A stretch of DNA of 64,000 bases from CAZICM01 sp964537685 (lineage in GTDB: Bacteria; Myxococcota_A; Polyangia; Polyangiales; Polyangiaceae). The translations under genes were made by a program, and so were the position numbers. Every line of letters starts with the position of its first letter. Position 1 is the stretch's first letter. This document shows, piece by piece, positions 60,331 through 64,000 of the stretch. The notes below the pieces were generated by a model. That model was not told the origin of the DNA. It saw nothing but the letters and a program-made list of their open reading frames with translations, and ran no database searches. The stretch covers positions 1 to 64,000 of the forward strand of contig CAZICM010000017.1 in NCBI GenBank assembly GCA_964537685.1, given 5' to 3'.

Positions 60331-60828
60331 TTAAACCGTGCTCAAATCCAATTCATAATACCGATCGCAGCCATGATGCCCCGTACATCCGCGGGCTTGG
60401 TGAATGCGCTGGAAACCCGCTTGTTCATATAAATGCATGGCCGCATCCATCCCCGTAAGCGTTTCCAAATAACATTTCAAATAGCCGAGCCCGCGCGCCG
60501 CCTTTAGACAATGCCCCAACAATTTCCTTCCCAAGCCGCGGCCCCGAAGCTCCGGCAGAAAATACATTTTCCGAAGCTCACAGGTGCCAGTGCTTCCCCC
60601 AATCAAAGGCGCAATACCCCCGCCGCCGAGAACACGCCCATCCACTTCAATCACAAAATAGGCGCATCCCGGCTGCTGATAAGCCTCATACATCGCATCG
60701 ACTTCCGCGTCCTGAATGGCAAACCCAGGCCCGCAAGCCCCAAACGAAGTCATCACCGTCCGGATAATCGACGCCACCGCCGCATTATCTTCGGGCTGAA
60801 TTGGCCGCAGCACAGGCTCTTGTTGCAT
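60331..60828 (-). CDS. GNAT-family N-acetyltransferase
   Basis: 165 residues. GCN5-related acetyltransferase: IRTVMTSFGACGPGFAI near the N-terminus, GRVLGGGGIAPL strand 4, LRKMYFLPELRGRGLGRKLLGHCL with the acetyl-CoA pyrophosphate loop (RGRGLG), and LYEQAGFQRI near the end. Several His/Cys residues (TGHHGCDRYYELD) close the protein. The ATG at 60828 is chosen because AAGG lies about eight bases upstream; an in-frame start at 60852 is possible. Substrate unknown. It is separated from the amidohydrolase by a decayed gene. Confidence 0.86.
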   Translation of the reverse strand: MQQEPVLRPIQPEDNAAVASIIRTVMTSFGACGPGFAIQDAEVDAMYEAYQQPGCAYFVIEVDGRVLGGGGIAPLIGGSTGTCELRKMYFLPELRGRGLGRKLLGHCLKAARGLGYLKCYLETLTGMDAAMHLYEQAGFQRIHQARGCTGHHGCDRYYELDLSTV

Positions 60829-60914
60829 GGCCGCGCCTTTTACCACGGCCACGGCCTCTTTCGAAAATCATCTCTTTCATTCCACGAAAAGCCCGGGCAA
60901 CATCCGCGCCTCCC

Positions 60915-61122
60915 ATGCAGACGCGCATTCGCCGGCTTTTTCCCCTTGTTTTGCTCGCCCTGCTTCTGCTTGCGGCCATTTTCAGGCACTGGGCGACGTC
61001 GTTCCGGAAGGAGGCGCAGCGGAGGCTGGGCTTATGCCCGGCGACACATTGCTTCAGGGTGAAAAGGCGGAACAGGCGAGCCCATCTTGATTCAGGTGAC
61101 ACGAAGGCGGATCAAGCGTTAA
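60915..61122 (+). pseudogene. Remnant of an exported PDZ-domain protein
   Basis: Three reading frames together spell parts of an exported PDZ protein. Frame one (from 60915) gives a signal peptide (MQTRIRRLFPLVLLALLLLAA). Frame two (about 60980-61055) gives LGDVVPEGGAAEAGLMPGDTLLQ, the classic PDZ loop with GL..GD. Frame three (about 61063-61122) gives GEPILIQVTRRRIKR, like the last PDZ strand, and then a stop. Between the second and third about 20-30 PDZ residues are missing. So two frameshifts and a deletion are needed, meaning a pseudogene. Chance similarity cannot be excluded because the fragments are short. Confidence 0.5.
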
Positions 61123-61141
61123 ACATAGAAAGCAGAACAGC

Positions 61142-62467
61142 ATGAGCACCATTCTCATAAAAAATGCCGACATTGTGACCCTCAATGCGGCCGGGGATAT
61201 TTTTAAGGGCAGCGATTTATGGATTTCAGGCGATACAATTCAATCGATTGGCCCGTCCAATCCAGAATTAAAAGCCGATGAAATCATCGATGGAACGGGG
61301 CTTGTGGCGATGCCGGGTTTTTGGAATGCCCACACGCACGCGGCCATGACCTTTGAACGGAGCTACGGCGACGATTTGCCCTTGGATCGCTGGTTTAACG
61401 AAAAAATATGGTTCGCGGAAAGCGCGCTCACCGAAGCGGATGTCCTTTTGGGCGCCGAACTCGCGGCCGCCGAAATGATCCGGAGCGGCACCATGGGATT
61501 CGCTGACCATTATTTTTATATGGGGCGCGTGGCCGATGTCGTGGAAAAAAGCGGACTGAAAGCGCTTTTGTCGTGGTGTGTATTTGGCCTGCCCAGCGAG
61601 GTGGGAACCGATCTAAAAGGCGCCGTCGAATTCACCAAGCATTATCAAAACAGCGCCAATGGCCGGATTAAAACCTGCCTCGGGCCTCATGCGCCTTATA
61701 CCTGCCCGCCCGAGTTTTTAAGAAAGATCGCCGAAGCCGCCCAAGAGGAGCGCCTCGGCTTCCATATTCATCTCGCCGAAAGCGATGACCAATATCAAAA
61801 TAGCCTAAACAAACATGGCCAAAGCCCGGTATTTTTCTTAAATTCTTTAGGATTGTTCGATGCGCCGGGCCAGAAAATCGCAGCCCATTGTATCGCTTTG
61901 GATAAAAATGATATCGAATTGCTTGCCCATAAAGGCGTGAGCGCCGTTCAATGCCCTGGCTGCCATATGAAATTGGGCATGGGAGTAACACCGGTTCCCG
62001 CGATGCTGGCCTCGGGCGTGAATGTGGCACTGGGCACGGATGGAGCCGCCTCCAACAACAATCTCGATATGCTGGAGGAAGCCAGGCTCGCGGCACTCCT
62101 TCAAAAAATGCATACGCGCGATGCGACGGTATTGGCCGGAGATATTCCCCTTCGAATGGCGACTCAATACGGTGCACGTGCAATGGGATTTGAAAACAGC
62201 GGACAAATTATCCCGGGTGCTGCGGCGGATATTGTGTTTTTCGATTTTAAGCGGCCTCATCTCAGGCCGCGCCATAGTGTGCTGGGCAATCTATTGTATT
62301 CGGCGCAGTCGGCGGATATCCGCCATTCAATGATTGCGGGCCGATTTGTAATGAAGGATTTTGAGATTTTAACGCTCGATGAAGAACGTATTTTGAAGGA
62401 AGCCGAGCAGGGCGCTTTTGCGATGCTGGCGCGGGCAACCAAAACGCTGCGCACCTACGATCAATAA
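61142..62467 (+). CDS. Amidohydrolase, MTA/SAH deaminase-type
   Basis: 441 residues of the metal-dependent amidohydrolase superfamily, close in motif order to S-adenosylhomocysteine/5-methylthioadenosine deaminases and chlorohydrolases (TrzN/AtzA type). Motifs: FWNAHTHAAMTFERSYGDDLPL with metal ligands H64 and H66, GPHAPYTCPPEF, HIHLAESDDQY with the third histidine, AAHCIALDKNDIELL with the fourth, and GTDGAASNNNLDM with the aspartate. Length fits. Substrate is likely an adenosine derivative; atrazine-type hydrolysis is a weaker alternative. No close ribosome-binding site; the ATG follows the PDZ remnant by 19 bases. Confidence 0.88.
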   Translation: MSTILIKNADIVTLNAAGDIFKGSDLWISGDTIQSIGPSNPELKADEIIDGTGLVAMPGFWNAHTHAAMTFERSYGDDLPLDRWFNEKIWFAESALTEADVLLGAELAAAEMIRSGTMGFADHYFYMGRVADVVEKSGLKALLSWCVFGLPSEVGTDLKGAVEFTKHYQNSANGRIKTCLGPHAPYTCPPEFLRKIAEAAQEERLGFHIHLAESDDQYQNSLNKHGQSPVFFLNSLGLFDAPGQKIAAHCIALDKNDIELLAHKGVSAVQCPGCHMKLGMGVTPVPAMLASGVNVALGTDGAASNNNLDMLEEARLAALLQKMHTRDATVLAGDIPLRMATQYGARAMGFENSGQIIPGAAADIVFFDFKRPHLRPRHSVLGNLLYSAQSADIRHSMIAGRFVMKDFEILTLDEERILKEAEQGAFAMLARATKTLRTYDQ

Positions 62468-62479
62468 ATGTTTATTCGC

Positions 62480-63031
62480 TTATTTGCCTTGAATGGGAAT
62501 TTTCAGCTCGCCCAAACTATCCCCGGAATCATTTACGATCGAAACACTGACATCGCCTTTGATATCGGTAGGCTTCAGCGTGACATATCCCCACGTCCGG
62601 AATGACCAAGAGTTTTCAATGGTCAGCGAAACGCGCGTCCTCTCTTTTCCGGCAACCTTAAACACCAAATCGATTTCTCTCGAAAACCCCGTGCGGTTGC
62701 GCACCGCCAGATGAGCCCAAATGCGCTGGCCGGGCTTCGCCGAGGAAAGCTTGTCCACCGGCTCTTTATCGCGGACGTTCGATGTCAATGCGAAGCGCAG
62801 AATCTTAAGCTCCGCCTGCTCCTCCGTTTTTTCATCGTCTTTTTCGCCTGTTTTTGACGGCCCGCCCGGCGGCGGAACCGACGGCGCGGGCGCCGAAACC
62901 GTAGGCCCAGGCTGGGCAGCGCTGCCTTTGGTCTCCACATCGGAACCCGACGCGCTGCCTTGCTGCGAACATGCCGCAATCGCAGCCGCCAAAAGCGACG
63001 ATCCAAGTACGGTGGGTTTTTGCGATCTCAT
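62480..63031 (-). CDS. DUF2914-domain lipoprotein
   Basis: 183 residues. Lipoprotein signal ending in AIAAC, then a Ser/Gly/Pro linker to about 70. The C-terminal domain (about 80-183) shows DUF2914-like features: IWAHLAVRNRTGFSREIDLVFKV, RTRVSLTIENSWSFRTWGYVTL and VSVSIVNDSGDSLGELKI. DUF2914 occurs in periplasmic proteins of unknown role. It converges with the amidohydrolase and is divergent from the aldo/keto reductase. Confidence 0.8.
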   Translation of the reverse strand: MRSQKPTVLGSSLLAAAIAACSQQGSASGSDVETKGSAAQPGPTVSAPAPSVPPPGGPSKTGEKDDEKTEEQAELKILRFALTSNVRDKEPVDKLSSAKPGQRIWAHLAVRNRTGFSREIDLVFKVAGKERTRVSLTIENSWSFRTWGYVTLKPTDIKGDVSVSIVNDSGDSLGELKIPIQGK

Positions 63032-63083
63032 CGCGGGTCATGGTAGTAGAGCTTTTTGAAAGCTCCAAAAAAGGCGGTCTTCT

Positions 63084-64000
63084 GTGAATCAAACGCTTAT
63101 AAATCCGTGGATTCAGCCCCGCAGCGGCCCCGTGAGCATCGCGCTCGGTACGATGAATTTTGGCCCGCGCATCTCTGAATCTGCGTCGGTGCAGATCGTC
63201 GAGCATGCTCTGGAACGCGGTCTGGTCTATTTCGATACGGCCAATGTGTACGGCCACGGTGAATCTGAAAGGATATTGGGCCGCGCCCTGAAAAACCGGC
63301 GCGATCAAGTCTTTATCGCGACCAAGGCGGGCATCGGCAGGTTGGACGACAAGCCCGAGGGGCTGAGCAAGCCAAAGCTTTTCCGCGCCGTGGACGATAG
63401 TTTGGCGCGCCTCCAATCCGATTATATTGATGTGTTTTATTTGCACACGCCCGATTACACGACCCCGCTGGAAGAGACCGTGGATGCGCTGGGCATTTTA
63501 ATGGAGCAAGGCAAGATCCGGCATTTTGGAATGTCGAATTTCGCTTCATGGCAAATTCTATTTGTGATGGAGCTCTGCGATGAGCGGGAAATGCCCCGTC
63601 CCGCTGCGTCTCAAGTGCTGTACAATTTGCTCATCCGGCAGCTCGATATCGAATATTTTAAATTCACCCGGGAATTCCCGCTTCACACGACCGTATACAA
63701 TGCGCTGGCGGGCGGACTGCTCTCGGGACGCTATAAAAAGGGCGATCCCATTCCAGAAGGGAGCCGCTTTTCAAAAAATAAAATGTATCAGAATCGCTAC
63801 TGGTCCGATCGATTTTTTGATTTGGTCGAGGGCTACCGTGAAATTGCCAATGCAGCGGGGCTCGATATCGCGTCGCTTTCTTATGCGTGGCTCGCCGGGC
63901 GAAAGGGCGTGGATTCAATCCTGATTGGGCCGACCAACACCGAGCAATTGGATCAGGCTGTGGCGGCCTGTCAAATCAATCTCGTACCTGAAATACGATC
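63084..64000 (+). CDS. Aldo/keto reductase, truncated by window end
   Basis: The frame is open from GTG at 63084 to the window end (305 codons seen, no stop), so the gene is partial. NAD(P)H-dependent aldo/keto reductase: ALGTMNFG, catalytic Asp51 and Tyr56 in YFDTANVYGHGE, Lys81 in IATKAG, His121 in FYLHTPD, then GKIRHFGMSNFASW and SILIGPTNTEQLDQAV near the end. Residue spacing fits the family catalytic tetrad. AAGG about ten bases upstream can serve as a ribosome-binding site. Substrate is unknown. Confidence 0.85.
   Translation, partial: MNQTLINPWIQPRSGPVSIALGTMNFGPRISESASVQIVEHALERGLVYFDTANVYGHGESERILGRALKNRRDQVFIATKAGIGRLDDKPEGLSKPKLFRAVDDSLARLQSDYIDVFYLHTPDYTTPLEETVDALGILMEQGKIRHFGMSNFASWQILFVMELCDEREMPRPAASQVLYNLLIRQLDIEYFKFTREFPLHTTVYNALAGGLLSGRYKKGDPIPEGSRFSKNKMYQNRYWSDRFFDLVEGYREIANAAGLDIASLSYAWLAGRKGVDSILIGPTNTEQLDQAVAACQINLVPEIR

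Overview
The window looks like chromosomal DNA of a Myxococcota bacterium, most like Polyangia. This rests on gene style, not on a marker gene: many lipoproteins whose acylated cysteine is followed by Ser/Thr/Gly linkers, a Gly-rich PGRS-type lipoprotein, a PEGA/TPR protein with two C-terminal membrane helices, a DUF2330 protein, HEAT-like and DUF2169 type VI secretion accessories, and many GTG/TTG starts with 1-4 base gene overlaps. I found no rRNA, tRNA, CRISPR array, insertion sequence or replication origin.

Layout. 1-4323: two related terminator hairpins, then a leftward three-gene envelope operon and a divergent non-coding region. 4324-11229: a PQQ-type sugar dehydrogenase lipoprotein, a LON-domain protein, a MerR regulator / GTP cyclohydrolase I / SDR cluster, a DUF2330 protein with a Cys-Asp-Ser-Thr repeat, and a small lipoprotein. 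11339-30014: a type VI secretion (T6SS) accessory and effector island with a SET-domain protein, DUF2169 protein, thiolase-fold protein without the usual catalytic residues, leucine-rich-repeat (LRR) protein, an Rhs protein ending in a deaminase-like toxin, a HEAT-like protein, an LPF-motif protein, a DUF6484-like protein and three tandem VgrG spike proteins. No sheath, membrane-complex or ClpV gene is present, so the secretion machine must be encoded elsewhere. 30099-35589: a formate-dehydrogenase-type NuoE-NuoF fusion followed by three molybdenum-cofactor genes (moeA, moeA-PBP fusion, mobA).

35610-48896: two beta-propeller-like lipoproteins around an aminoglycoside-phosphotransferase-like kinase plus acyl-CoA dehydrogenase pair (ACAD10/11-like), an SPFH protein, a penicillin-acylase lipoprotein, a TerB-COQ4 fusion, an exported spermidine-synthase-fold lipoprotein and a hydroxyproline epimerase. 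48921-50845: an AAA ATPase plus HNH nuclease pair resembling the Septu (PtuAB) anti-phage system, AT-richer than its right-hand neighbour. 50881-59905: a tightly overlapping operon (coiled-coil membrane protein, MoxR ATPase, large membrane protein, ABC ATPase, ABC permease, TruC). 60066-64000: a small ORF, a GNAT acetyltransferase, a decayed PDZ-protein remnant, an amidohydrolase, a DUF2914 lipoprotein and an aldo/keto reductase cut by the window end.

The strongest candidates for new biology are the Rhs deaminase toxin with an LRR protein in the immunity position, the helical insertion inside one VgrG needle, the DUF2169/pseudo-ketosynthase pair and the Septu-like pair. All functions here are read from motifs by eye; no database search was run.
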